A model generated the notes under the pieces. That model was not told the origin of the DNA. It ran no database searches and saw only the letters and a program-made list of their open reading frames with translations. DNA of 64,000 nucleotides from Gordoniibacillus chartarius (GTDB lineage Bacteria; Bacillota; Bacilli; Paenibacillales; NBRC-103111), in NCBI RefSeq assembly GCF_042432825.1, contig NZ_JBHLWN010000077.1:248001-312000 (forward strand), given 5' to 3'. A program made the position numbers and the translations under genes. Below, one piece after another: positions 43,436 through 51,717 of the stretch (position 1 is its first letter; every line of letters begins with the position of its first letter).

Positions 43436-44239
43436 TTACGTCACTTCCGCGAACTCCGGACGCTCCGGATCGAGTGAATGGGTCAAATTCGTTTCGCCGC
43501 AATCTTCCGGCGCATGCGTATGCTTTACATAAAACTTCAGCTTGCCGCAGCTCTGTGCAGGTTCTTTGCCGAGGTACGCTTCCATCATGTCCATATCGTG
43601 GGATACCATCAGGAACGTAATGTGATGATGCTCATGCATATGCCGAATTAATTGAAAAAATCCGCGCTGAGTCTCGGCGTCGATACCGACGGTAGGCTCG
43701 TCGAGAATGAGCAGCTCCGGATTATTGACGAGCGCCCTGGCGAGGAAAGCGCGTTGCTGCTGCCCGCCGGACAGCTGGCCGATGCGCCGCGAGGCGAGAT
43801 CGGCGATTCTCATAACGTCCATCGCATCGTCGATTTTGCGCTGGTCGCCGCGCGTCAATCGTTTGTACAGCTTGCTGCGCCCGTACAGGCCGGACTCGAC
43901 GACCTCCCGCACCGTTGCCGGGAAGAGCGGGTTGAAGCTGTTTTTTTGCGGCACGTAGCCGATCCGCTCCCACTGCTTGAACGCAGTCAAAGATTGGCCG
44001 AACAAACGAATTTCGCCTTCGGTCGGCTTAAGCAAACCTACGAGCAGACGGAGCAAGGTTGACTTGCCTGCTCCGTTCGCTCCGATCAATCCGACGAAAT
44101 CCCGTTCCAGCACTTGAAAAGATAAGTTGTCGATGACGAGCTTCTGCTCATATAGAAACGACAGCCGGTCAATCTCGACGATCGTGTTATGACATGAAAG
44201 GTTCAGTGACGATCCATTGTTGTTCGGCTCCTGCTCCAT
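43436..44239 (-). CDS. znuC: Zinc ABC transporter ATP-binding protein (ZnuC/AdcC)
   Basis: 267 residues. Walker A GANGAGKST, signature LSGGQQQR, Walker B LLILDEPTVG and a switch His (SHD). A C-terminal extension rich in Cys and His (HTHAPEDCG) might bind metal. Drives uptake by ZnuA-ZnuB. Start with GGAGG upstream. Confidence 0.93.
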   Translation of the reverse strand: MEQEPNNNGSSLNLSCHNTIVEIDRLSFLYEQKLVIDNLSFQVLERDFVGLIGANGAGKSTLLRLLVGLLKPTEGEIRLFGQSLTAFKQWERIGYVPQKNSFNPLFPATVREVVESGLYGRSKLYKRLTRGDQRKIDDAMDVMRIADLASRRIGQLSGGQQQRAFLARALVNNPELLILDEPTVGIDAETQRGFFQLIRHMHEHHHITFLMVSHDMDMMEAYLGKEPAQSCGKLKFYVKHTHAPEDCGETNLTHSLDPERPEFAEVT

Positions 44240-44285
44240 AGCGGCAGCCTCCTTGCAATCGTTGAATTTGCTAATGATCTACAGC

Positions 44286-45257
44286 CTATTGTAGCGCTTT
44301 AACCAGCTGCTGTAAATTTTTCTCCATGATCGACACATAATCTTCACCGTTCTTTTGCTGCTCCTCCGTCAAGCCTTCCAGCGGATTCAGCACGGCCGTC
44401 TCCACACCGGCGTCCTTTGCCAGCGTCTTGGCCAGCTTGTCGGATACGAGCTCCTCGAAGAAGATCGTGCGCACCTGGTGCTCTTTAATGAAGGTAGTAA
44501 TGTTCTTCATTTGCTGTGCGGTCGGCTCGGCGTCAGGCGAGAGCCCCATGATCGGCATTTGAGTCAAACCGTAATCACGGCACAAATACCCGAACGACTG
44601 GTGGGACGTAACAAGCTCCTTTTGCTTCACTTTGCCTAGCTGCTCTTTGTACTTCGCATCGAGGGCGTCCATGCTCTCGGTAAAGCTCTTGTAGTTCGCT
44701 TCGAACTCCGCCTTGTGCGCAGGATCGGCTTTGATCAGAGCTTCCTTGATATTGTCGCCGATAATTTTGGCGTTCGACGGGCTCAGCCAGATGTGCGGAT
44801 CGACCCCTTCTTCACCATGAGCATGTTCATCGCTCTTTTCCTCATCACCGTGCCCGTGCCCGTCTTCTTCCGCCTCCTCCAGCTTCAGAAGCGGTACGTT
44901 ATGGCTAGCCTCGACGACGATCGGACCGTCCGCCGGAATCGACTTCAGCACATCGTCCACCCAGCCTTCAAAGCCGGCTCCTTCATACACAAAGACGTCG
45001 GCATTATTCAATAGCTGCAGGTCGCGGCTCTTCGGCGTCCAGTCATGAGCCTCTACACCGGCCGGAACAACATTAATGACGTTCACATGCTCGCCGCCGA
45101 TCTTCTTGGAAAAATCATACAACGGGTAAAAGCTAGCCACGACATTGACTCTGTTCGAATCCAGCTGCTTGCTGGCCGACTGGCTGCAGCCGGCCAGCAT
45201 AGCTGCCGAAGCCACAGCAGCGATAATCAGGGTGGAACGAATATTACGGATACGCAT
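44286..45257 (-). CDS. znuA: Zinc-binding lipoprotein ZnuA/AdcA
   Basis: 323 residues. Signal peptide ending in LAGC (lipobox). A cluster-A9 metal-binding fold with His from VEAHDWTPKS, the histidine-rich loop (HGHGDEEKSDEHAHGEE, about 135-152), HIWLSPS, and HQSFGYLCRDYGL. Captures Zn2+ outside the membrane. First gene of the Zur-boxed operon. Confidence 0.92.
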   Translation of the reverse strand: MRIRNIRSTLIIAAVASAAMLAGCSQSASKQLDSNRVNVVASFYPLYDFSKKIGGEHVNVINVVPAGVEAHDWTPKSRDLQLLNNADVFVYEGAGFEGWVDDVLKSIPADGPIVVEASHNVPLLKLEEAEEDGHGHGDEEKSDEHAHGEEGVDPHIWLSPSNAKIIGDNIKEALIKADPAHKAEFEANYKSFTESMDALDAKYKEQLGKVKQKELVTSHQSFGYLCRDYGLTQMPIMGLSPDAEPTAQQMKNITTFIKEHQVRTIFFEELVSDKLAKTLAKDAGVETAVLNPLEGLTEEQQKNGEDYVSIMEKNLQQLVKALQ

Positions 45258-45289
45258 TTCAGGTACACCTCTTTAGTGGTCTCAATTAA

Positions 45290-45304
45290 TCGTAATCATT
45301 ATGA
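45290..45304. promoter_or_regulatory. Zur box 1 at the znuA start site
   Basis: TCGTAATCATTATGA differs from the B. subtilis Zur box TCGTAATNATTACGA at one position. It lies just downstream of the minus-10 element, so a bound repressor would block initiation. Confidence 0.85.
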
Positions 45305-45316
45305 TTTATGTTACCG

Positions 45317-45346
45317 ATTATACGGGTGAGCGGCGAGAAACGTCAA
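45317..45346 (-). promoter_or_regulatory. Sigma-A promoter of the znuACB operon
   Basis: TTGACG (45341-45346) and a perfect TATAAT (45317-45322) on the minus strand are separated by 18 bases. It is flanked on both sides by Zur boxes. Confidence 0.85.
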
Positions 45347-45354
45347 GAAGAAAT

Positions 45355-45369
45355 TCATAATGATTACGA
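45355..45369. promoter_or_regulatory. Zur box 2 upstream of the minus-35
   Basis: TCATAATGATTACGA differs from the Zur consensus at one position and is centred about 65 bases from box 1. It lies upstream of the znuA minus-35, in the gap after the MFS gene. Confidence 0.8.
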
Positions 45370-45397
45370 TTAAAGGCTGCCGGGCGTACCTCTATTC

Positions 45398-46831
45398 TTA
45401 ATGCTGCGATGTCACTTCCATGCCGACTTGTCCCGGCTGCTTCGACATTGACCGGAGCGCAGCGAACGTCATGAAAATACCGGACACCGCAATAACAGCT
45501 TCAATGATAAAAGCAAGCGTGACAGCTCCGTTCAAATCCGTAGGCGCCATTGTCTCTAAAGAATGATTTGAGCTCATCGCAGCTGAAATGATCGCCATGA
45601 TAACTGCCAGACCGACCGACCCGCCAAGCTGCTGCCCCGTTGTGACCAGCGAAGAAGCGATCCCTTGTTCATGCATTTCAATCCCGCTAGATCCCGCAAT
45701 ATACATTGTGGTGAATACGAAGGCTTGACCTATGCCGATAACGATCAGTCCGGGGATCACATGCAACGCCGAGCTTGCCTCCGTGAGAGGAGTCAGCATC
45801 ATGAAGCCGACCGCTCCGATGGCCATCCCGCTGGCAATAGTGCCTTTGACGCCGAATTTATTGAGCATCTTGTTGATCAGTTTCGCGCCCAGCAGCGCAC
45901 TGATCGTTAATGGCAGGAAGGTAAGCCCGGACTGGACCGCAGAGTAATGCAGAACTTCTTGTGTGTACAAGGTAAGGAAATAATAAAGCGTACCGAACGA
46001 TGCCGAGAATAACGCCGCAGTGAGAAAAGCTCCGGTCAAATTACGAACCTTGAGCAGCCGGACAGGAACGAGCGGGTTGGACGTGCGCTGCTCGATGTAA
46101 GCAAACAGCATCAGCAATACGGCGCCGATCAAACCGGGAATCCAAACTTCTGCCTGCAGCCAGCCGATTACCGGAGCTTGAATCAAATAATATACAACGA
46201 GCACCATGCCTGCCGTAACCGAAAGCGTGCCTGCCGCGTCAAAATGGCGAGTATGAGTTTCCGCCCTGCTCTCCTTAAGAGCGACCGGCGAAAGCAGGAT
46301 GACGAGAAGCGCAATCGGCACATTAACGAGGAAAGTAGATTCCCACCCGGTGTAGCTGGTTAAAATACCGCCAAGCAGCAGTCCCAGCGAAAGTCCGACC
46401 CCGCCCATGGATGCCCAAACCGACATTGCGCGATTCCGTTCCGGTCCTTCCTTAAAGTTGGACATGATCAAAGACAAGGTCGCAGGCGACAGCAAGGCAC
46501 CGCCAAGACCTTGAATTCCTCTAGCAATAATAAGCGGAAGCTGGGAATCGGCCAGGCCTCCGAGCAAAGAGCCGAGACCGAATAGCCCCATTGCCAGCAT
46601 GAACATTCTCCGCTGCCCGAGCCAATCCGACAGCCGGCCGCCGACGATCAGGAACCCGCCATAGGTCAAAGAATACGCGCTGACGACCCACTGCAAGGAG
46701 TTGGCCGTAAAGCCTAAACTTGCTGCAAGCGAAGGCATGGCAACAAAGACGATCGTATAGTCCAAAGCTAAAATCAACTGGGATAATGCGAGAAGAATCA
46801 ACGCCAATCCTTTCGGTTTGCCGGTTTTCAT
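45398..46831 (-). CDS. MFS multidrug efflux transporter (DHA2 family)
   Basis: 477 residues with 14 hydrophobic helices expected for EmrB/QacA-type drug:H+ antiporters. DHA2 motifs are LDYTIVFVAMPSLAASL (helix 1), GGRLSDWLGQRR (motif A) and the helix-5 GLGGALLSPATL. Start at MKTGKPKGL, with AAGGAAGG upstream. It follows a TetR-type regulator and two matching operator-like palindromes, so it is likely derepressed by the drug it exports. Confidence 0.9.
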   Translation of the reverse strand: MKTGKPKGLALILLALSQLILALDYTIVFVAMPSLAASLGFTANSLQWVVSAYSLTYGGFLIVGGRLSDWLGQRRMFMLAMGLFGLGSLLGGLADSQLPLIIARGIQGLGGALLSPATLSLIMSNFKEGPERNRAMSVWASMGGVGLSLGLLLGGILTSYTGWESTFLVNVPIALLVILLSPVALKESRAETHTRHFDAAGTLSVTAGMVLVVYYLIQAPVIGWLQAEVWIPGLIGAVLLMLFAYIEQRTSNPLVPVRLLKVRNLTGAFLTAALFSASFGTLYYFLTLYTQEVLHYSAVQSGLTFLPLTISALLGAKLINKMLNKFGVKGTIASGMAIGAVGFMMLTPLTEASSALHVIPGLIVIGIGQAFVFTTMYIAGSSGIEMHEQGIASSLVTTGQQLGGSVGLAVIMAIISAAMSSNHSLETMAPTDLNGAVTLAFIIEAVIAVSGIFMTFAALRSMSKQPGQVGMEVTSQH

Positions 46832-46860
46832 GATATCTTTCCTTCCTTTCATTCTTTCTT

Positions 46861-46906
46861 GACCGTTTAGTCTAATTAGGTTGCAGAATTTCCAGATCAT
46901 TTAGTC
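46861..46906. promoter_or_regulatory. Two operator-like palindromes before the MFS gene
   Basis: GACCGTTTAGTC (46861-46872) and GATCATTTAGTC (46895-46906) share the pattern GAYYRTTTAGTC with three copies upstream of the adjacent tetR gene. They lie 30-75 bases before the MFS start. Confidence 0.7.
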
Positions 46907-46946
46907 CAAAATGAGCGAAATACAATGAAGCGAACTTGCCGCTCCA

Positions 46947-47531
46947 TTATTTATCGAGTGTTGTGAGAATCACTTCCGTGATATGATCCAATACTACCGG
47001 GTCTTGCGTTAATTTAGCGGCTTGCGTTAACGAATATCTCGCGTGATTCAAATATTGCGCATGCGCGCGAGGGTTCATATTGGCGTTAAGTTCTCCCATT
47101 TCGCGAGCACGCATTATTGCCCCATAGAACGCATGCTCCAGCCTTGCCATGTCCCGATTGAAAAATGCGGCGATTTCCGGGTTATGCGGCACCTGATCGA
47201 TGGCGCTGTTCAGAATGAAGCATTCTTTGCGCCGTTCTTCATCCTTCAAGACAGCCGCAACTTCATGAAAGATCCGCGCGATCGCCTCTTTTGCCGAACC
47301 GGGCTGTTCCAAGCAGGAAATGACAGCATCGCTCTTCTCCGTGACGTAATGCTTCACCGCGGAAATGAAGAGATCTCTCTTCGTTCCGTAAGTGTCATAC
47401 AGACTTTGTCGAGCGATGCCCAAGCCATCCAGCAAATGCTGCAGCGTAGTCCCCTCGTAGCCGTAATGTCCGAAAACCTCCATCGCTTTTCGCAATACAA
47501 TCGATGTATCGAACTCTTTGCTTCTGCCCAA
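46947..47531 (-). CDS. TetR-family transcriptional regulator
   Basis: 194 residues. An N-terminal helix-turn-helix (ALRKAMEVFGHYGYEGTTLQHLLDGLGIARQSLYDTYGTKRDLF region, about 10-55) and a C-terminal ligand domain. A TTG start (MGRSKEF) is chosen because AAGGGAGGTG lies seven bases upstream. Likely represses itself and the MFS pump through the shared GAYYRTTTAGTC sites. Confidence 0.88.
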   Translation of the reverse strand: MGRSKEFDTSIVLRKAMEVFGHYGYEGTTLQHLLDGLGIARQSLYDTYGTKRDLFISAVKHYVTEKSDAVISCLEQPGSAKEAIARIFHEVAAVLKDEERRKECFILNSAIDQVPHNPEIAAFFNRDMARLEHAFYGAIMRAREMGELNANMNPRAHAQYLNHARYSLTQAAKLTQDPVVLDHITEVILTTLDK

Positions 47532-47572
47532 TATATGGCACCTCCCTTCTTTGTACATCATACAATTTTCCA

Positions 47573-47633
47573 GACTGTTTAGTCAAGAAATTTCCGGACT
47601 GTTTAGTCAATAAATTTTCCGGACCATTTAGTC
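47573..47633. promoter_or_regulatory. Three operator-like direct repeats before tetR
   Basis: GACTGTTTAGTC (47573-47584), GACTGTTTAGTC (47597-47608) and GACCATTTAGTC (47622-47633) are spaced 24 and 25 bases apart. The first two are perfect inverted GACT/AGTC palindromes; each is preceded by CCA or CCG. They match the two copies before the MFS gene and point to autoregulation. Confidence 0.75.
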
Positions 47634-47640
47634 TTATTCG

Positions 47641-47687
47641 AAAAAAATATCGCCTAACGGAGCCCACAAGGAGCTGCCGTCAGGCGT
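47641..47687 (-). terminator. Terminator of metG
   Basis: CGCCTGACGG pairs with CCGTTAGGCG around a longer inner stem; ATATTTTTTT follows on the minus strand. It lies 33 bases past the metG stop. Confidence 0.85.
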
Positions 47688-47719
47688 TGGCGGCACAAAC
47701 GTGCGTTTCTGCACTGCAA

Positions 47720-49729
47720 TTACTTCACAATCGCACCGTTCGGCATGCCGTCCGGCACCGTCGCCAAGGTCAGCTGGTCGCCGGCCGAAGCGGCGAGAAT
47801 CATGCCCTGCGACAGCTCGCCGCGCAGCTTGGCCGGCTTCAGGTTCGCCACGAGGATCACCTTGCGACCGACGAGCTCCTCCGGCTTGTAATGCTTCGCG
47901 ATCCCCGACACCACTTGCCGCTTCTCGAAGCCGAGATCCAGCTGCAGCTTCAGCAGCTTGTCGGCGCCCTTCACAGGCTCGGCCGCCAGCACCTGCGCGA
48001 CGCGCAGCTCGATCTTGCCGAAATCGTCGATGCCGATTTCGTCCTTCGCCTCGCCGCGCTCCACCGCCGGCGCGGCAGGCGCACCTTCCGCAGCGGCCGG
48101 AACGGCCTCCGCTGCGGCTGCACCGGCGTCGGCCGCAGCCGCGCCGCCGCCCATCGATTGCGCGATGTATGCAATCTCAGCCGGCACGTCGAGCCGCGGG
48201 AACAGCGGCTCCGCCTTCACGACCGAGCCGCCGCTAGGCAGCAGGCCGAACGTGCGGGCGGACGCCAGCGTCGTCAGCTCGCCCGGCTCGATGCCGATCG
48301 ACGCCCAAATTTTCTGCGGCGTCTGCGTCATGAACGGCTGCAGCAGCACCGAAGCGATCCGCTGCGCCTCCATCAAAGCATACATGACCGAGCCGAGCGT
48401 CGGCCTCGTCGCTTCGTCCTTGACGAGCATCCACGGCTGCGTCTCGTCAATGTACTTGTTCGCGCGCCCGATGAGCGCCCATACGGCGGCCAGCGCCTGC
48501 GAGAACTCCATCCGCTCCATATGCTCCTCATAGCGGCGGACCGTATCTTCGGCAACCGACATGAGCGAAGCGTCGAACTCCGTCGACCCCGGCTTGAACT
48601 CCTGAATAACGCCGCCAAAATATTTGTCCATCATGACGACCGTCCGGTTGAGGAGGTTGCCGAGGTCGTTCGCCAAATCGTAATTGATCCGTTCCACGAA
48701 CGCCTCCGGCGTGAACGTTCCGTCCAGCCCGAACGGCACTTCCCGCATCAGGAAGTAGCGCAGCGCGTCGAGGCCGTAGCGGTCGATCAGCGTCACCGGG
48801 TCGACGACGTTGCCCTTCGACTTGGACATTTTCCCGTCCTTCATCAGAAGCCAGCCGTGCGCAAACACCTTCTTCGGCAGCGGCAGCCCGAGCGCCATCA
48901 GCATGATCGGCCAGTAAATCGTATGGAAGCGCACGATTTCCTTACTCATGAGATGAACGTCGGCCGGCCAGTACTTCCGGAACTTGGCATCGTCGTCCGA
49001 GCCGTAGCCGAGCGCCGTAATGTAGTTGGACAAAGCGTCGATCCATACGTAAATGACGTGGCGCGGGTTGCCCGGCACCGGAATGCCCCAGTCGAACGTC
49101 GTCCGCGACACGGCCAAATCTTCCAGCCCCGGCTTAATGAAATTGTTGATCATCTCGTTCTTGCGCGACTCCGGCTCGATAAACTCCGGATTTTCCTCAT
49201 AATACTGCAGCAGCCGGTCGGCGTACTTGCTCATCCGGAAGAAATAGCTTTCCTCCTCGACCCATTCCACGGGGCGGCCGCAATCCGGACACTTGCCGTC
49301 GACGAGCTTGCTCTCGAGGAAGAACGATTCGTCGGGCGTACAGTACCAGCCTGCATATTTATCGAGGTAGATGTCGCCCTGGTCGAGCAGCTGCTGGAAA
49401 ATTTTTTCGACCGACTTCTTATGCCGCTCGTCCGTCGTCCGAATGAAATCGTCATACGAGATGTCGAGCTTCTTCCACAGCTCTTTAATGCCGACTACAA
49501 TGTCGTCGACGAACTGCTGCGGCTTGACGCCTTTCTCCTGCGCCTTGCGTTCGATCTTCTGGCCGTGCTCGTCGGTGCCCGTCAAGTACCATACGTCATA
49601 GCCGCTCAGCCGCTTATAGCGCGCCATGACGTCGCCCGCTACGGTCGAGTACGCATGTCCGATGTGCAGCTTGTCGCTCGGGTAATAGATCGGGGTCGTC
49701 AAATAAAACGTCTTCCTGTTGTCGCTCAT
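47720..49729 (-). CDS. metG: Methionyl-tRNA synthetase
   Basis: 669 residues. HIGH motif (KLHIGHAYS, near 21), a single zinc-knuckle pair CPDCG, KMSKS, an anticodon domain, and a C-terminal tRNA-binding OB fold (IDDFGKIELRVAQVLAAEPV, about 560-669). An Ala/Gly-rich linker of some 40 residues precedes the last domain. Start at MSDNRKTFYLTTP. Controlled by the methionine T-box upstream. Confidence 0.96.
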   Translation of the reverse strand: MSDNRKTFYLTTPIYYPSDKLHIGHAYSTVAGDVMARYKRLSGYDVWYLTGTDEHGQKIERKAQEKGVKPQQFVDDIVVGIKELWKKLDISYDDFIRTTDERHKKSVEKIFQQLLDQGDIYLDKYAGWYCTPDESFFLESKLVDGKCPDCGRPVEWVEEESYFFRMSKYADRLLQYYEENPEFIEPESRKNEMINNFIKPGLEDLAVSRTTFDWGIPVPGNPRHVIYVWIDALSNYITALGYGSDDDAKFRKYWPADVHLMSKEIVRFHTIYWPIMLMALGLPLPKKVFAHGWLLMKDGKMSKSKGNVVDPVTLIDRYGLDALRYFLMREVPFGLDGTFTPEAFVERINYDLANDLGNLLNRTVVMMDKYFGGVIQEFKPGSTEFDASLMSVAEDTVRRYEEHMERMEFSQALAAVWALIGRANKYIDETQPWMLVKDEATRPTLGSVMYALMEAQRIASVLLQPFMTQTPQKIWASIGIEPGELTTLASARTFGLLPSGGSVVKAEPLFPRLDVPAEIAYIAQSMGGGAAAADAGAAAAEAVPAAAEGAPAAPAVERGEAKDEIGIDDFGKIELRVAQVLAAEPVKGADKLLKLQLDLGFEKRQVVSGIAKHYKPEELVGRKVILVANLKPAKLRGELSQGMILAASAGDQLTLATVPDGMPNGAIVK

Positions 49730-49767
49730 AAACCATGTCCAACTCCATTCGTTAATGTCAATGTAAC

Positions 49768-50105
49768 ACAAAAAGCCCCCGTCCTCCTGGGACGAGAGCT
49801 TGCACTCACGCGGTACCACCCTGGCTTCCCTCGCCGCTTGCGCGCACGAGGCTCCAGAAGCCGCCGGCATCTTCCGCACGCCCGAAGGCTGCAAAAACGT
49901 CCGCCGACGCTTCATATCCCATAACGCGGGACGTTCGACGCTCCCTTACAGCCGCAGCACCCATTGCGCCGCCCGCGGCTTGCTCGAAAGCGTGCTCTCC
50001 GGGACCATCTTCGGGGCTTCCTCCCATACCGGCTTTCACCTGGCCCGGCTCTCTGGAGATGGGCGCCTGCCCGTACTTATCCGTTCATCGAGACATTCCA
50101 TATCT
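49768..50105 (-). promoter_or_regulatory. Methionine T-box leader of metG
   Basis: The T-box AGGGTGGTACCGCG is at 49809-49822 (minus strand). In stem I a GGA-(loop)-CGGG/CCCG-(loop)-UCC arrangement puts AGUA on the 5' side and the methionine codon AUG, followed by a purine, on the 3' side. A terminator (GCTCTCGTCC/GGACGGGGGC plus Ts, 49770-49800) follows. About 180 GC-rich bases separate stem I from the T-box. This fills the 425-base gap between metG and yidD. Confidence 0.88.
49770..49800 (-). terminator. Regulated terminator of the methionine T-box
   Basis: GCTCTCGTCC pairs with GGACGGGGGC and is followed on the minus strand by TTTTTGTG. It is the default stop structure that tRNA binding would disrupt. 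Confidence 0.8.
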
Positions 50106-50111
50106 AGTCAA

Positions 50112-50141
50112 AATATAACGAAAACCGCCCCCCGCTGTCAA
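50112..50141 (-). promoter_or_regulatory. Sigma-A promoter of the metG leader
   Basis: A perfect TTGACA (50136-50141) and TATATT (50112-50117) are separated by 18 bases on the minus strand, directly before the T-box leader. Confidence 0.78.
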
Positions 50142-50154
50142 GCCGGCGAACCTC

Positions 50155-50403
50155 CTACCCCGTCTCTGCCTCGCCCCGTTCCTTGCGCGGCGGCACGTAA
50201 TCGATCCCGCCGGGATGAAACGGATGGCATTTGCAGATGCGCTTCAGCGCAAGCCACGACCCTGCGGCCGGTCCATGCACCTCGATCGCCTCCAGCGCGT
50301 AAGCCGAGCAGCTCGGGTAAAAGCGGCACGTCGGCGGCTTCAGCGGGGAAATCCATTTGCGGTAAACATGAATAGGCGCCTGCAGCAGCTTCTTCACGGC
50401 CAT
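50155..50403 (-). CDS. yidD: Membrane protein insertion efficiency factor YidD
   Basis: 82 residues with the family signature ISPLKPPTCRFYPSCSAYALEAI and KRICKCHPFHPGGIDYVP. The conserved cysteines sit in CRFYPSC and CKC. YidD assists YidC-dependent insertion. The ATG (MAVKKLLQAP) has GGGAGGCTGGAG upstream. A TATAAT minus-10 lies at 50438-50443. Confidence 0.93.
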   Translation of the reverse strand: MAVKKLLQAPIHVYRKWISPLKPPTCRFYPSCSAYALEAIEVHGPAAGSWLALKRICKCHPFHPGGIDYVPPRKERGEAETG

Positions 50404-50437
50404 CTCCAGCCTCCCGTAAGCAGTCGCAATCCCCTCT

Positions 50438-50443
50438 ATTATA
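50438..50443 (-). promoter_or_regulatory. Minus-10 element before yidD
   Basis: A perfect TATAAT on the minus strand about 35 bases before the yidD ATG. A convincing minus-35 was not found, so this is partial evidence. Confidence 0.4.
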
Positions 50444-50547
50444 GCGCATTTCGCACAGAAAAGAGAATGAAGCGGAGCGTGGAGGGTTACGGCTTTATGA
50501 AAGCAGAAGCCCTGCCGCTTGGCCGGACTTTCGGATTAAAATTGCGT

Positions 50548-51696
50548 TTACCACTCCGCGACCGTACCGTCCTCTTGCCGCCATACCGGATTTTTCCAAT
50601 CGTGTCCGATCGCGGCCATTTCCCGTACCTTGTCCTCGTTCACTTCGATGCCGAGGCCGGGTCCGGTCAAGTTGTTGACATAGCCGTCCTCATAGCGGAA
50701 CACGGATGGATCCTTGAGATAATCCAACAGATCGCTGCCCTGGTTGTAATGAATGCCGAGGCTCTGCTCCTGAATGAACGCGTTCGGCGAGCACGTGTCG
50801 AGCTGCAGACATGAGGCCAGCGCGATCGGTCCGAGCGGGCAGTGCGGGGCAACGGCGACGTCATAGGCTTCGGCCATAGCGGCAATTTTGCGGGTCTCCA
50901 GAATGCCGCCGGCATGGGAAAGATCCGGTTGAATAATGTCGACGATGCCCTGAGCAAGCAGCTCCTTGAAGCCCCAGCGGGTGTACATCCGTTCCCCGGT
51001 CGCGATCGGACACGAGGTGTAACGGGCGATTTCCTTCAGGGCTTCATTGTTTTCCGGCAGCACGGGCTCCTCAATGAACATCGGTCGGAACGGCTCAAGC
51101 TCTTTGGCGAGAATTTTGGCCATCGACTTATGTACCCGTCCGTGAAAATCAATCCCGATGCCTACATCGCCTCCGACCGCCTCGCGCACGGCCGCAATCC
51201 GGGCGAGTGCAGCATCCACTTTGCTGTAGGAATCGATGTAGTGCATTTCCTCCGTCGCGTTCATTTTTACCGCAGTAAAGCCCGCCTCCACTTGCCGCTT
51301 CGCCGCCTCTCCGACATCGCTCGGCCGGTCGCCGCCGATCCAGCAGTAGACGCGCGTCCGGTCGCGGCATGCGCCGCCAAGCAGGTCATAGATCGGCGCG
51401 TTGTAGAACTTGCCTTTAATATCCCAAAGCGCCTGCTCGATCCCCGATATTGCGGAGGTCAGTACCGGACCGCCCCGATAAAAGCCGCCCCGGTACAACA
51501 CTTGGAACATGTCTTCAATCCGCATCGGATCTTGGCCGATGATGTGACCGCTCATTTCCTTAACCGCAGCGGCTACAGTGTCCGCTTTGCCTTCGACGAC
51601 CGGTTCTCCCCATCCCGTGATGCCTTCGTCCGTTTCCACCTTGAGAAACAGCCATCGGGGAGGTACTTTGAACAGCTCCAGGTTTGTAATTTTCAT
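50548..51696 (-). CDS. dgoD: Galactonate dehydratase-like enzyme (enolase superfamily)
   Basis: 382 residues. Mandelate-racemase/enolase superfamily with the DgoD pattern: metal ligands in GIDFHG, FIEEP and ATGER, and a C-terminal catalytic His in APHCPLGPIALA. DgoD removes water from D-galactonate to give 2-dehydro-3-deoxygalactonate. Substrate could be another acid sugar; the neighbouring uptake and sensor genes suggest a plant-derived sugar. No kinase or aldolase for the next steps is in view. Confidence 0.8.
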   Translation of the reverse strand: MKITNLELFKVPPRWLFLKVETDEGITGWGEPVVEGKADTVAAAVKEMSGHIIGQDPMRIEDMFQVLYRGGFYRGGPVLTSAISGIEQALWDIKGKFYNAPIYDLLGGACRDRTRVYCWIGGDRPSDVGEAAKRQVEAGFTAVKMNATEEMHYIDSYSKVDAALARIAAVREAVGGDVGIGIDFHGRVHKSMAKILAKELEPFRPMFIEEPVLPENNEALKEIARYTSCPIATGERMYTRWGFKELLAQGIVDIIQPDLSHAGGILETRKIAAMAEAYDVAVAPHCPLGPIALASCLQLDTCSPNAFIQEQSLGIHYNQGSDLLDYLKDPSVFRYEDGYVNNLTGPGLGIEVNEDKVREMAAIGHDWKNPVWRQEDGTVAEW

Positions 51697-51717
51697 CGGT
51701 TCGTCTCTCCTTCTTCG

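Noticed and set aside
47504..49924. Very long plus-strand open frame (about 800 codons) opposite metG
   Set aside because: It is the reverse-frame shadow of metG, which carries HIGH, KMSKS and a tRNA-binding domain. The shadow is Arg/His-rich with no domain.
49806..50039. Minus-strand 77-codon frame inside the metG leader
   Set aside because: It spans the T-box and GC-rich leader structure, has no good ribosome-binding site, and its residues follow RNA pairing rather than a protein pattern.
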